A DNA stretch of 61,644 nucleotides. It comes from Gammaproteobacteria bacterium (GTDB lineage Bacteria > Pseudomonadota > Gammaproteobacteria > Methylococcales > Methylococcaceae). Numbering within the stretch: the stretch's first letter is position 1; each line of letters begins with the position of its first letter. Made by a program: the position numbers and the translations under genes. The DNA lies in contig RFVA01000008.1 in assembly GCA_009922685.1 (NCBI GenBank), positions 1 through 61,644 of the forward strand, written 5' to 3'. Below, piece after piece: positions 9,747-17,935 of this stretch. Under the pieces are notes generated by a model. It did not search any database. It was not told the DNA's origin and was given only the letters and a program-made list of their open reading frames with translations.

Positions 9747-10532
9747 AAATGCCCTTTTGACAGGTGCGTGTCGAAGAATCCCCACGGGGTCTTGTTTTTG
9801 TATTCGATAAAAATCGATTGAATGTCCCGATCTCAACAGTAAAAGCGCTGGTCCTTCTGGTGGCGAGCCCAAGGCTCGTTTACGGTTCGGTGAACAGCAT
9901 TGCTCAGATGGAAAGGGTGGGTACGTTCCTCCGTTTTGCCCAGGAGGGCTATTCTATGGGTCCTTCTGGCGATTTTAGTTAACGGGTGAAAACGGCCCCG
10001 CTTTTTTTAGATTACAATTTTTGGCACAAATGCAACTTTGCGGGGGGACTTATCAAAAAGTACGAGCCATACGTTACCCAGCGGCCTACCCCAATCCTGT
10101 TGGTAGCCCGAGTAAATCAAGTGGCCCCTGCGAGATGGCATTGGTGCACGTCCCGCAATGATGCCATCCTAAAGCGGCGAGCTCTCAAGAAGCGGGGGTA
10201 TCGTGACTTAGAGATATTCGATACACGGGATTGACCCAGAAAAGAAAAAGTTTCTGGTGACCAAGAGGATTGTATTCTCCAGTCATTCCAGCGATCGCGG
10301 GAATCCTTTCTCAGAGCGCTGATCAGGACTTCATCCTTAGGATATGAGTGAGCCCTTCGTTCAATTCTGACCGCTCGCAAAAAAACGAGCGCCTTCACGA
10401 TCTCGAAATTTTTCAGAATTTTTACCTTTGTAACCTCGCTCCCCTAATGGTTTCAGTAAAACCGATCAGGAGGGGGGAGCCCGAAGGGGTGCCCAAAGGA
10501 TTCTAGAAATTATTGAAAACCCTTAAAAGTGT
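9747..10532. other. Gene-poor stretch between the exported cluster and tRNA-Leu
   Basis: No convincing gene is seen in these roughly 790 bases. Three open frames of 70-95 codons exist (9764-9982 and 9986-10234 on +, 10117-10398 on -), but none has a ribosome site, a recognisable motif or a sensible composition. The segment near 10160-10234 reads LKRRALKKRGYRDLEIF, faintly like the end of some transposases, which is too weak to call. A short hairpin (CGCTCG, loop CAAAAAAA, CGAGCG) lies at 10372-10391. The stretch ends at a tRNA gene, a common integration site, and marks the border between the A+T-rich accessory block and the more typical chromosome. I found no clear repeat of the tRNA 3' end that would prove integration. 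Confidence 0.5.
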
Positions 10533-10619
10533 TGGTGCCCCGGGCCGGGGTCGAACCGGCACAACCGTAAGGTCGAGAGATTTTAAGTCTCTTGCGTCTA
10601 CCAATTTCGCCACCGGGGC
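10533..10619 (-). tRNA. tRNA-Leu (UAA)
   Basis: On the minus strand the sequence folds as a class II tRNA of 87 bases including an encoded CCA. The acceptor stem GCCCCGG pairs with CCGGGGC. The D-arm contains the usual TTGGTAGACGC. The anticodon stem-loop is AGAGACTTAAAATCTCT with anticodon TAA. A long variable arm (CGACCTTACGGTTG) follows, typical of Leu/Ser/Tyr tRNAs. The T-arm is GCCGG TTCGACC CCGGC, the discriminator base is A, and CCA follows. It lies just downstream of the radical SAM gene on the same strand. Confidence 0.96.
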
Positions 10620-10692
10620 TGATATATGTCTCGCCGCTAGAGCGACCAACATGCCTATCTTACCAGACCAAAACCTCCTCATGCGTGATCAA

Positions 10693-12309
10693 TTAGTAGG
10701 TGTTAATGATCTCTGTTTCTCCCTTCAGCATGTTCTGCGAAAACCGGTAGAAATGATGATGACAGACGCTTTCCATGACGTAGTCGAGGTAGCGCATGGG
10801 GTAGGGCTTACTTTTGGCAAAGCGGTAGAGCCGTTTCAAATAATGCTTGCGCAGCGACCAATCGCCGGAATGGATGAGAAGTTTCATAAGCATCCAGGTC
10901 GTGAAAGTGAGAGAGATGGCGAGATATTTGACCTGCACCCACCGAGGGATGTTGGGTACACGGGTCGCCTCAGCATGATCGTAAAAACGTCGATGAATGT
11001 AGAGGTCATCCAGGCGATCAAAATAGGCCTCGGGTTGGTAAATCTCAACCAGGAGATCTACAAAACCCTGAGAGAGCTCTTCCCGGGTCATCTGGGCTGG
11101 GATGACATTGGTGCCAAAATCAGGGGGATCTTTTAGATCTAATCGCCCCTCTTTGAGGAGTCGATCATAAAGCGGGGTCTTCGGGATCGCGGATAGCAGC
11201 CCCACCATGGCGTGAAGAATTCCAGATTGCTTCAAGAAGCGTCGTTGCGCCTCAAAAATGATCGGTGTGTCGGCATCAAATCCGACGATCAGTCCACAGG
11301 TCACCTTGATCCCTTTTGATTGTATTCGATGGATCCGCTCGAGGAGGTAGGCCTCGGAAGCATTCTCTGAAAGACTCTCTCGCTGTTTTCTGGTGTCTAC
11401 ATTTTGGAGTTTTCTTGTTTCCATGAGGGCTTCGGGGTTGGGCGTTTCAACCCCGACAAACACGGTTCTGATATTGGCCGCTACAAATAAATCCAGAAGC
11501 TCCTCATCATCAGCTAGATTAAGGGATGCCTCGGTATGGAGCGAAATGATGTAGCCATTTTTTTTCTGCCAGTCAGCCAGTCGATGAAGAATGGGAATAA
11601 GGGCCTTCCTGTTTCCGATGACATTATCATCGACCAAGAAGACCGCCCCCATCCCGGCTTTTTTCCAGGCTTCAAGCTCCTCGATCACTTGGTCCGGTGT
11701 TTTTGCCCTTGGCTGACGACCGAACGTGACGATGATGTCGCAGAATTCACAAAGAAAAGGACAGCCCCGTGACATCTGGATGCTCCCCTGAAGATAGCGG
11801 TCGAGCTTTAGGAGATCAATCCTTTGAGCGGGTAATTGGGTGAGGTCTGTTCTTGTTTTTTGTTCATAGACGGATGCATGGCAACCCTTTTGAAAGTCTT
11901 CTAGAAATTGAGGCCAGGTGGTATCCGCTTCACCGATGAAACGGACATCGGCGAGACCATCAAGATAGTGTTCTTCGACCGTGATCCAGGGGCCTCCGAC
12001 GACTAAAAATTTCCCCAGCGACTTGATTCGCTCTGCAATCCCTTTCATCCGGTCACGTTGCACAATCATGCCCGTGAGACCCACGATATCAGCACTCAAT
12101 ACGATGGCCTCATCAATGGGTTCAACCGCCTCATCGATCAAAATGACTTCGTGTTCAGGGGGGGTAAGAGCGGCAAGCAGCGTCAAGGCCGATGTCGGCA
12201 TCATGGCTTTACGGTTGAATATCTTCAGGGAGTGACTCATGCTCCAGAAGGACGGGTTGAACTCGGGGTTGATAAGCACGATGCGGAGCGGTTTCTTTAA
12301 GGGCTTCAT
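10693..12309 (-). CDS. B12-binding domain radical SAM protein
   Basis: The product is 538 residues. The chosen ATG has AGGA 7 bases upstream; an open frame extends 16 codons further but lacks a ribosome site. The N-terminal 150 residues (MKPLKKPLRIVLINPEFNPS, then PEHEVILIDEAVE and VGLTGMIVQRDRM) look like the Rossmann-type cobalamin-binding domain that precedes many radical SAM methyltransferases. The cluster motif is GCPFLCEFCDI, giving Cys183, Cys187 and Cys190 as ligands of the 4Fe-4S cluster. Later family motifs are visible (VFLVDDNVIGN, VGVETPNPEAL, CGLIVGFDADTP). The C-terminal part, with two weakly hydrophobic segments and Arg-rich helices, resembles the DUF4070 tail of this subfamily. 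Known relatives modify lipids or tetrapyrroles (for example hopanoid methylases). The substrate here is not evident. Confidence 0.85.
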   Translation of the reverse strand: MKPLKKPLRIVLINPEFNPSFWSMSHSLKIFNRKAMMPTSALTLLAALTPPEHEVILIDEAVEPIDEAIVLSADIVGLTGMIVQRDRMKGIAERIKSLGKFLVVGGPWITVEEHYLDGLADVRFIGEADTTWPQFLEDFQKGCHASVYEQKTRTDLTQLPAQRIDLLKLDRYLQGSIQMSRGCPFLCEFCDIIVTFGRQPRAKTPDQVIEELEAWKKAGMGAVFLVDDNVIGNRKALIPILHRLADWQKKNGYIISLHTEASLNLADDEELLDLFVAANIRTVFVGVETPNPEALMETRKLQNVDTRKQRESLSENASEAYLLERIHRIQSKGIKVTCGLIVGFDADTPIIFEAQRRFLKQSGILHAMVGLLSAIPKTPLYDRLLKEGRLDLKDPPDFGTNVIPAQMTREELSQGFVDLLVEIYQPEAYFDRLDDLYIHRRFYDHAEATRVPNIPRWVQVKYLAISLTFTTWMLMKLLIHSGDWSLRKHYLKRLYRFAKSKPYPMRYLDYVMESVCHHHFYRFSQNMLKGETEIINTY

Positions 12310-12366
12310 CGACACGTCCTGAGAGGTTCGTAGGCTTAGGGTGTTCTGAGCGAACAAAGTCTTTGA

Positions 12367-12609
12367 TTATGGGAGGCGAAGTCTAGCGTCCTCGAGTTCC
12401 TGAATCTTCTGCCAGCGCTTAAAGGTGCTACGGTATCGTCTTTTCTCTGAGGAGGGGAGTTGTTCGAGTTGATGGACCAATTCTCTGAGTGTCTCGATCT
12501 TCCGCCGGTAGGTGAAGCAGATCTCATCAGAGCCTTCCATAAACTGTGCATGAATCCAAGCTCGCTCGCCGCCCATGATTAATGGGGCATCGTTTTTGTG
12601 TTGTTTCAT
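12367..12609 (-). CDS. Small conserved-looking protein, unknown function (80 aa)
   Basis: I do not recognise the family. A strong ribosome site (GGAGGTG) lies about 9 bases before the ATG, which supports it as a real gene. The product is short, charged and soluble, without a signal or membrane segment. Residues 35-75 (TYRRKIETLRELVHQLEQ and onward) are likely helical. It ends about 57 bases before the radical SAM gene on the same strand, so the two may be co-transcribed. It faces the 60-aa membrane-protein gene at 12763 across a divergent promoter region. A third overlapping frame (12606-12893, -) is less likely because it is antisense to that gene. Confidence 0.55.
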   Translation of the reverse strand: MKQHKNDAPLIMGGERAWIHAQFMEGSDEICFTYRRKIETLRELVHQLEQLPSSEKRRYRSTFKRWQKIQELEDARLRLP

Positions 12610-12762
12610 GAGGGTACACCTCCAAATGGATCATGGCTTGTGCCATGTGTACCCCTTTGGTCAGTCATTCTAAAGAGAGGTTCAACATAAGAAGGCACCA
12701 ATTGGGATTGTCGCTGTCTCAACGTCATCGATCTTAAGATCGCCCCGATAGAGGACAGATGA

Positions 12763-12945
12763 ATGAAAGCAACAGGATTAATCTTCTTTGGGCTGTGCCT
12801 TATTCCTTGCGGCATTTTGATCAGCAGCATTTGGCTTTTTTTTGGTGGTAGTGCCAGTCTACTGGCCGGTAATATTAAGTTGATGAAAGCCATGAGATTG
12901 GAGTCTATGCCACACCAAGGCTCATCGAAATATGTGGGGCAATAA
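12763..12945 (+). CDS. Small membrane protein (60 aa)
   Basis: Two hydrophobic segments (ATGLIFFGLCLIPCGILI and SIWLFFGGSASLLAG) separated by one Ser-rich turn suggest an inner-membrane hairpin. The tail is short, polar and probably cytoplasmic. GAGGA lies 7 bases before the ATG, and a rho-independent terminator follows the stop codon directly, which argues for a single-gene transcript. No family is recognised. Confidence 0.55.
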   Translation: MKATGLIFFGLCLIPCGILISSIWLFFGGSASLLAGNIKLMKAMRLESMPHQGSSKYVGQ

Positions 12946-12972
12946 AAAACCCAGTCTTGGCTGGGCTTTTTA
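12946..12972 (+). terminator. Rho-independent terminator after the 60-aa gene
   Basis: The hairpin CCCAG / CTGGG with a six-base loop is flanked by an A-run upstream and a T-run downstream, so it could work in both directions. It begins right after the stop codon of the small membrane-protein gene. Confidence 0.6.
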
Positions 12973-13065
12973 TACTCGAGAGAGGATTTATTTTTTTCTA
13001 CACTACTGAGACGGTCAGTGTCTTGAAAAGTTCACCTTAGTGTTGATTTAAAGAGTTACTTTTCC

Positions 13066-13401
13066 ATGAATATTCCTTTCGAACCCCTAGGATCAGGCGG
13101 TTACCGTGATCTCTACAAACTATCAGTGACCGTCACCGCCTTTTTTTTGGCTTATGGTCAATGGCCCGAGACCTTGATTACCAACAAGGGCTATCTGGTG
13201 GACCTCTTCAAGAAAATCCCCAAGGAATGGCACGATCCCTTATTGAAACGGCTTCGATTCGAGCCAGCTAAAGAGGACAATACGTTGATCTTGAAGGATG
13301 CCGAGGGACACCTGATGGATTTCAGCACGGCCGCTGTCGCAAGCGAGGCGCAATTAGGTGCTGATTGGCTTTTTTCGAAACCCGTTAAAATCCCCTTTTA
13401 A
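13066..13401 (+). CDS. Hypothetical protein (111 aa)
   Basis: I do not recognise this protein. It is soluble, rich in aromatic residues and Lys, with no signal peptide or membrane segment. The reading frame uses sense codons typical of its neighbours (EPLGSGGYRDLYKLSV, then LITNKGYLVDLFKKIP and KDAEGHLMDF). The ribosome site is weak (AAAGAG about 11 bases upstream). It stands alone between a terminator and the nuclease pseudogene. Confidence 0.55.
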   Translation: MNIPFEPLGSGGYRDLYKLSVTVTAFFLAYGQWPETLITNKGYLVDLFKKIPKEWHDPLLKRLRFEPAKEDNTLILKDAEGHLMDFSTAAVASEAQLGADWLFSKPVKIPF

Positions 13402-13505
13402 TCGTCCCCTCGCAATGCTCCGATATTGTCGCTTGAATTGAGGCGATGGATCATTTTTTGGTGTTGTGACGCTAGGTCCATCGAGGGGTCGGGTCTTGGT
13501 TCTTT

Positions 13506-13945
13506 TACAGTCCCTTGCGCCCCCTTTTAGCTTTAATCTCAAGGTCCAAGCAGTTTCTTTCGTGCGCGTATCTTTCATAGACCCAAGCCATGCCGCGGCG
13601 CAACCTTTGAAAGGTTGATGCCAAATGCTCCGATGAGGATCTTGCCGACGCGACGTCCTTAACCCTCAGTGGCGACGACATCAATGAGGACGTCCTTGCC
13701 GAAGACGAGCGAGGCTAAGAATTGTTTGGACGCCGCGGCAAAGGGCTGATGTTTCTTTGGGGGCATCCATTTCATCGAGGCGGATTCGAATGCTCGATGG
13801 TCATGGTCGATCAGGCTGATGGTATCCCCACCAAGACCCCGATGACACGCTCTTTGAGGCGTGCCGCAACCCCATGGAGTGAGAAGAGCGCTAACAGGAT
13901 GAACCCTGAGATATGCCTCAAAGCCTTTAGAGGCCATGCCTTTAG
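13506..13945 (-). pseudogene. Decayed staphylococcal-nuclease-like (thermonuclease) gene
   Basis: Pieces of one exported SNase-family protein are readable in order on the minus strand but in different frames. First comes a signal-like segment (RHISGFILLALFSLHGVA), then GDTISLIDHDHRAFE. After a shift comes IRLDEMDAPKE, and after another shift KHQPFAAASKQFLASLVFGK. An in-frame TAA at 13659-13661 precedes GRRVGKILIG. After a further shift comes MAWVYERYAHERN, ending at a TAA near 13506. These match the conserved order of thermonuclease motifs (GDT, LxxIDAPE, GRxVG, GxAWVY). At least three frameshifts and one stop make it non-functional. It lies between the 111-aa gene and xseB. The upstream edge is approximate. 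Confidence 0.8.
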
Positions 13946-13947
13946 GC

Positions 13948-14154
13948 TCATTCAGGCATGTCTTCGGGGAGTCGCTCGCCAAAGGCTGCCTTGACCGCGG
14001 TCAAACGATCTTTACAGACTTTGTAGGCCGCAAGTGCCTGATCTACCATAGGAATCAAGGCATCTATATCGGGTTCTTTCTGGGTTCTGAGGGTCTCGGC
14101 AACCTCTTTGAGAATGGCATAATTCGCTTTGAAGGTATCAGATTCCTGGGTCAT
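13948..14154 (-). CDS. xseB: Exodeoxyribonuclease VII small subunit
   Basis: The product is 68 residues, the usual size for XseB. The small subunit is a helical hairpin that binds the large subunit. The sequence (FKANYAILKEVAETLRTQKE, then DIDALIPMVDQALAAYKVCK) shows the typical pattern of one helix, a short loop with Pro, and a second helix with Ala-Tyr-Lys-x-Cys. The ATG has AAGGAG 6 bases upstream. Its start overlaps the end of xseA by 17 bases, so translation is probably coupled. Some longer frames upstream are simply read-through in this frame. Confidence 0.85.
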   Translation of the reverse strand: MTQESDTFKANYAILKEVAETLRTQKEPDIDALIPMVDQALAAYKVCKDRLTAVKAAFGERLPEDMPE

Positions 14155-15751
14155 GGGGTTCTCCTTCAGGGGGGATGATGACGGGTACGGTACCGTCGTG
14201 AAATTCGAGATTAAATTGGTGAGCGAGCCGCGCACTTTTGCACGAGGTGATGGGTGGACCATCCTGATGATGGGCCAGCGCAAAGCCCCGACATAAGGTG
14301 GCTTTGGGCCCAAGGCCCAGCACTTCTCTGGCAAATGCTTCGGTCATCTGTTCAGCCTCTTTGAGGCGCTCTAGGCTAAGGTCATGAAGACGGATTCTGA
14401 GGTACTCAAGATCCCTCATCATCGTGTCAATGATCAAGGCCGAACGCTGCCCGATGCTGTCTAAGGTTCGAATGATCTCAAAATCGGTGACTTCAAGATG
14501 TCGATGGCTCTCATATTGGATCGAGCGAAAGTCCCGATCAAGACCGTGCTCGGCATGAATCAGTTGCTCCTGAGCGAGGTTGACTATGCGCCTTAGGGAA
14601 TCCTCGACGTCTTGATTACCCCGGGCTAAGTGATTTTCAGCGGTCTTAAAAATAATCAGGAGGTTTTCAATGGCGGACTGAGTGTTCCCATAGAGGGTTC
14701 CTTCGATATGGCCAATCACTTTTGAAGGTGTATCAAACCGCTGGTTCGCGATTTCATCAAGGATCGTATTATCTCGTTCATGACCAATCCCTGTGAGAAC
14801 CGGGATCAGAAGCCGGGCGATCGCCTCAGCAACGGCTTCATCATTCAGCCAATAAAGATCAGTGACGGAACCACCCCCTCGAATCAGACACACGGCATCA
14901 AAGGCGTGGCCCCTTTGAACGTCCTCTCGAAGGCGATGAATGGCTTCAAGAAGGCTCCCGGAGGTGTCGGGTCCTTGGAAGGTGGCCGTGTAGTAGGTGA
15001 ATTGGCAAATCCCATGGCTTTGAAGGCGATCCGCGTCTTGCCTGAAGTCACCGAGGCCCGCGGCTTCCCTGGGGCTAATGACGGCGACGTTACAAAATTC
15101 AGTGGGGCAGGGGAGTTTCCGATTAAGATCATAAATGCCGCGCTGAATCAGGCCTTCGCGAATCGCATTTAACTTTGCAGCGATATCCCCAAGGGTAAAG
15201 GTAGGGTCGATATCTTCGATGACCGCCCGTAACCCATAGGTGGCATTAAACTCCGCGGTGAGTTGAAAGAGGACCTTGATCCCAACCTCAAGCACTGCGC
15301 CGGTGGTCTCCTGAAACCGGGCAAGAACCGTTTGCGCTCGGCTATTCCACAAAAAGCCCTGCAGCCGGGCAACGAGTTTTCCCTCGCCGTCATGTTCCAC
15401 CAATTCAAGGGCGAGATGTCCCCCATTGATTGGACGGAGTTGGCTGATTTCGACACGGACCCATTGCGACCGCTTCACTCGCTCCATGATGGCACCAGAG
15501 ACTTCCTGAAGGAACGCTGAGAGACAGACGCCATCTCCAGTGTCGCTCGATAGCGGCAGAGTGGCAGGGATCGTGTGGATTTGATTTGCGATAAGGCCGT
15601 CTTCAGACAGCCACATCTTGAAGGGAGTCAACGATAAACCTTCAGGCACATACCACTTTTTTTTGAGAGGATCCCAGCGTGCCCCAAGCATTTTGGCTTG
15701 ATCCTTTTGAGCGAAGGGGACCTCAAGGAAGGTGATGGTGGTTGTCGACAT
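14138..15751 (-). CDS. xseA: Exodeoxyribonuclease VII large subunit with N-terminal DUF5710
   Basis: The product is 537 residues from the ATG at 15751. Residues 1-50 form a DUF5710 domain (AKMLGARWDPLKKKWYVPEG), a small module seen in other DNA-processing proteins and absent from ordinary XseA (about 400-450 residues). An OB-fold region follows, then the catalytic domain with VISPREAAGLGDFRQD, LIRGGGSVTDLYWLNDEAVA, PVLTGIGHERDNTILDEIAN and RFDTPSKVIGH, all family hallmarks. A long coiled coil comes next, as expected. ExoVII degrades single-stranded DNA from both ends. No good ribosome site precedes the ATG; a TTG at 15808 would add 19 residues. The gene is followed by overlapping xseB. A role for DUF5710 in DNA binding is inference. 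Confidence 0.9.
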   Translation of the reverse strand: MSTTTITFLEVPFAQKDQAKMLGARWDPLKKKWYVPEGLSLTPFKMWLSEDGLIANQIHTIPATLPLSSDTGDGVCLSAFLQEVSGAIMERVKRSQWVRVEISQLRPINGGHLALELVEHDGEGKLVARLQGFLWNSRAQTVLARFQETTGAVLEVGIKVLFQLTAEFNATYGLRAVIEDIDPTFTLGDIAAKLNAIREGLIQRGIYDLNRKLPCPTEFCNVAVISPREAAGLGDFRQDADRLQSHGICQFTYYTATFQGPDTSGSLLEAIHRLREDVQRGHAFDAVCLIRGGGSVTDLYWLNDEAVAEAIARLLIPVLTGIGHERDNTILDEIANQRFDTPSKVIGHIEGTLYGNTQSAIENLLIIFKTAENHLARGNQDVEDSLRRIVNLAQEQLIHAEHGLDRDFRSIQYESHRHLEVTDFEIIRTLDSIGQRSALIIDTMMRDLEYLRIRLHDLSLERLKEAEQMTEAFAREVLGLGPKATLCRGFALAHHQDGPPITSCKSARLAHQFNLEFHDGTVPVIIPPEGEPHDPGI

Positions 15752-15893
15752 GAGGGAGGGATGCGGATGGGCTAGGATTCTCGTATTTTGTCTAGTCTTC
15801 CCCGTCAATTCTGAAGGGCTAAGCCTTTTCTGAGTATGTGAACACCTCCATTATCGCACTTCATCGTCCTCTAGATATCGCTGATGGATAGAC

Positions 15894-15918
15894 AAAAAAA
15901 AGCCCCGGAGGCCGGGGC
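15894..15918 (-). terminator. Strong rho-independent terminator (- strand)
   Basis: A perfect GC stem (GCCCCGG / CCGGGGC) with a three-base loop is followed, on the minus strand, by eight T. It ends whatever is transcribed leftward from about 16060, before xseA. Confidence 0.8.
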
Positions 15919-15966
15919 GTTCTAGGAGGAGAAAGCAGCACAACAGAACAAAAATCAGGGAATCAA

Positions 15967-16053
15967 TTAGGAAGAGGACGACGCGTCTGCCTTGGAAAGA
16001 TCCACGGTAGCCACCGCGGCCACCAAAACAAAAGCAACAATCAAAAATTCCAT
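15967..16053 (-). CDS. Possible 28-aa hydrophobic peptide
   Basis: A short frame (MEFLIVAFVLVAAVATVDLS, then KADASSSS) encodes one compact hydrophobic helix with a polar tail, as in many small bacterial membrane peptides. It stops about 50 bases before a strong minus-strand terminator, so the stretch is probably transcribed as a short independent RNA. The ribosome site is weak (GGA 5 bases upstream). A competing 70-codon frame here reads through the terminator and is rejected. It could equally be a non-coding RNA. Confidence 0.35.
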   Translation of the reverse strand: MEFLIVAFVLVAAVATVDLSKADASSSS

Positions 16054-16274
16054 AAAAATCCATAAGCTTGTGAAGTTGGATGTACTATATCAGATAACAA
16101 AACCAATATTTATGCCATAACAGTTTCTTTATAGGAAACAACAAATGGGTGTGTTGTCCTTCTAAAGGGGGTGTGAATGTGAAGCCAAGGCACACACGAT
16201 CTTGTTAGAATCTCTGTGGTAAGCGCCTAAATGACAAGGGCCGCCCCATCCTTACTTGGAATTGATATCACGCT

Positions 16275-16940
16275 ATGAATGCTGAAGAACAACGTTTATT
16301 AACGGGCTTTCTGGATCAACTCAAAGGAATTCGTGGGATCCAGAAAGATCCCGATGCCGATCTCTTGATTAGAAAAGTGGCGGGTGATCAGCCCGATGCG
16401 CTCTATCTCCTGGTGCAAAAAGCGCTGATTCAAGATCAGGCCCTGTCGGGAGCAAGGCAACAGATCGTGGCACTGGAGCGGCAGCTAGAAGACGCCCGTA
16501 CCGCATCCGGGACTGCTTCCACCGGCGGTTTTTTATCGCAGAATCCCTGGTCCGGTTCGACATCCCGGCAACAGCCAGCTGCTATGGCCGCACCACAAGC
16601 GCCTCCCTACCCAGCCTCGATGGCGCCTCCTGCGCCGATGTCATCGGGTTTTGGCGGCTTCCTCGGTTCAGCGGCCGCTACGGCAGCGGGTGTCGCCGGC
16701 GGGGCGTTCCTCTTTCATGGTATCGAAAGCATGATGGGGCACCATGGCGGTGGACTCGGGTATTCCGACACCGGGTATGGAGATGGCCATCATGCGGACA
16801 ATGTCACCATCAATGAATATTATGGCGATGGCGCACTACCGCCAACCCATGAGGCAGGCTATAGCCCCGTCGAGGACCAGCAAGACCTAGAAGAAGACTG
16901 GGACTCTTATAATGATGATGTCAACAGCGTCGATGTCTGA
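16275..16940 (+). CDS. DUF2076 family protein
   Basis: The product is 221 residues. The N-terminal 85 residues (MNAEEQRLLTGFLDQLKGI, then DADLLIRKVAGDQPDALYLL and ALERQLEDAR) match the start of the DUF2076 family of proteobacterial proteins. Next come a Pro/Gln/Met-rich low-complexity linker, a Gly/Ala-rich segment (GFLGSAAATAAGVAGGAFLF) that resembles a membrane-associating helix, a His/Gly-rich stretch, and an acidic tail ending EEDWDSYNDDVNSVD. The family's function is not established. It converges with the LysR gene, whose end is only 3 bases away. Confidence 0.8.
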   Translation: MNAEEQRLLTGFLDQLKGIRGIQKDPDADLLIRKVAGDQPDALYLLVQKALIQDQALSGARQQIVALERQLEDARTASGTASTGGFLSQNPWSGSTSRQQPAAMAAPQAPPYPASMAPPAPMSSGFGGFLGSAAATAAGVAGGAFLFHGIESMMGHHGGGLGYSDTGYGDGHHADNVTINEYYGDGALPPTHEAGYSPVEDQQDLEEDWDSYNDDVNSVDV

Positions 16941-16943
16941 TGT

Positions 16944-17870
16944 TCACTCACGCGGTGTCTTCCAATAACCTTTGACGAGCTCCAGCTGCTCTCTAAACCA
17001 TCGGTGCCCAAGATCAGAGGTCATGCTTCGATGCCAGATCATATGGGTTCGAATCGGGGGGACTGGGACTGGAAGTCTAAATTGCTGGATAGGGTAGATC
17101 TCTACAAATCGTGCGGCCATTTCTTCCGGCACCAGGGCTAGAAGGTCTGATTGGATGACGACATGAGGTAATAAGAGCGCATTGGGCACTTCGAGTTTGG
17201 TGCGTTCTCTGACCCCTTCGAGCATGTGACCTAAGGTCCCTTCGCTTGCATGGGTGAGGAGGTCAAAAGCGGTCACGAACTGCTCGGCCAACAAGGTATC
17301 GAGACTGGGATCTTGTTGGATGGATGGGTGGTCACCCCTTGCGATTAAAACCCATTGGTTTTCATCATAAATCGGTTGTTCTAACTGCTGATCAACCAGA
17401 GGGACATGATGAATCGCAAGGTCCACCCGATGCTCTCTCAAAAGGCTCGGTAATTCGGCCACAGGATCAATGGTTCTGATCACCAGCCGGATATTGGGGG
17501 CCTTGGATTGAATGAGGGCGTTGAGCCTCGGACCAAATAACCCCCCTCCGCCATAGGCTAAGGCAAGAACGAAGGTCCGCTGGCTGGTCGCTGGGTCAAA
17601 GTCTCCCTTGTTGGAGAGTTCGTCCCTGATCAAGTTCAGTGCCTGATGAATTCTTAAGTAGAGATCATCGGCCTTGACGGTCGGCGTCAGGCCTTTGGAT
17701 CGCCCCTGAAAGAGCCGATCATCAACCAAGTAGCGGAGTCTTCCCAGCGCGAGGCTGATGGCAGACTGGGTCATCCCGAGCCGCTCTGCGGCTTTGACTT
17801 GGCTTTTTTCCTCATAAACCGCCTCAAAGACGGTCAAGAGATTCAGATCGATACTGCGAAGATTGATCAT
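16944..17870 (-). CDS. LysR-family transcriptional regulator
   Basis: The product is 308 residues, the normal length for LysR regulators. The winged HTH is at residues 1-65 (LLTVFEAVYEEKSQVKAAER, then MTQSAISLALGRLRYLVDD). After it come the linker helix and a two-lobe effector domain (VVIQSDLLALVPEEMAARFV near the end of lobe II). The N-terminal sequence (MINLRSIDLNLLTVFEAV) resembles the NodD/PcpR/LinR branch. The target is not evident; the gene upstream on the same strand is the frameshifted exported protein 65 bases away, and DUF2076 converges on it. Autoregulation is usual for the family but not shown here. Confidence 0.85.
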   Translation of the reverse strand: MINLRSIDLNLLTVFEAVYEEKSQVKAAERLGMTQSAISLALGRLRYLVDDRLFQGRSKGLTPTVKADDLYLRIHQALNLIRDELSNKGDFDPATSQRTFVLALAYGGGGLFGPRLNALIQSKAPNIRLVIRTIDPVAELPSLLREHRVDLAIHHVPLVDQQLEQPIYDENQWVLIARGDHPSIQQDPSLDTLLAEQFVTAFDLLTHASEGTLGHMLEGVRERTKLEVPNALLLPHVVIQSDLLALVPEEMAARFVEIYPIQQFRLPVPVPPIRTHMIWHRSMTSDLGHRWFREQLELVKGYWKTPRE

Positions 17871-17935
17871 AGTGACCTTGGGGTCGGTGAGAATGATCCT
17901 TCATTCTAGCGATCCCAAGGCCTATCGATCCATCA

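Noticed and set aside
9764-10398. Three frames in the gap before the tRNA, one with a faint transposase-like end (LKRRALKKRGYRDLEIF)
   Set aside because: The similarity covers under 20 residues, and there are no terminal repeats or target duplications.
10513-11136. 207-codon plus-strand frame
   Set aside because: It runs through the tRNA gene and is antisense to the radical SAM gene; no ribosome site or motif.
12606-12893. 95-codon minus-strand frame
   Set aside because: Antisense to the 60-aa gene, which has its own ribosome site and terminator.
15851-16063. 70-codon minus-strand frame
   Set aside because: It reads straight through a strong terminator; the 28-codon frame ends before it.
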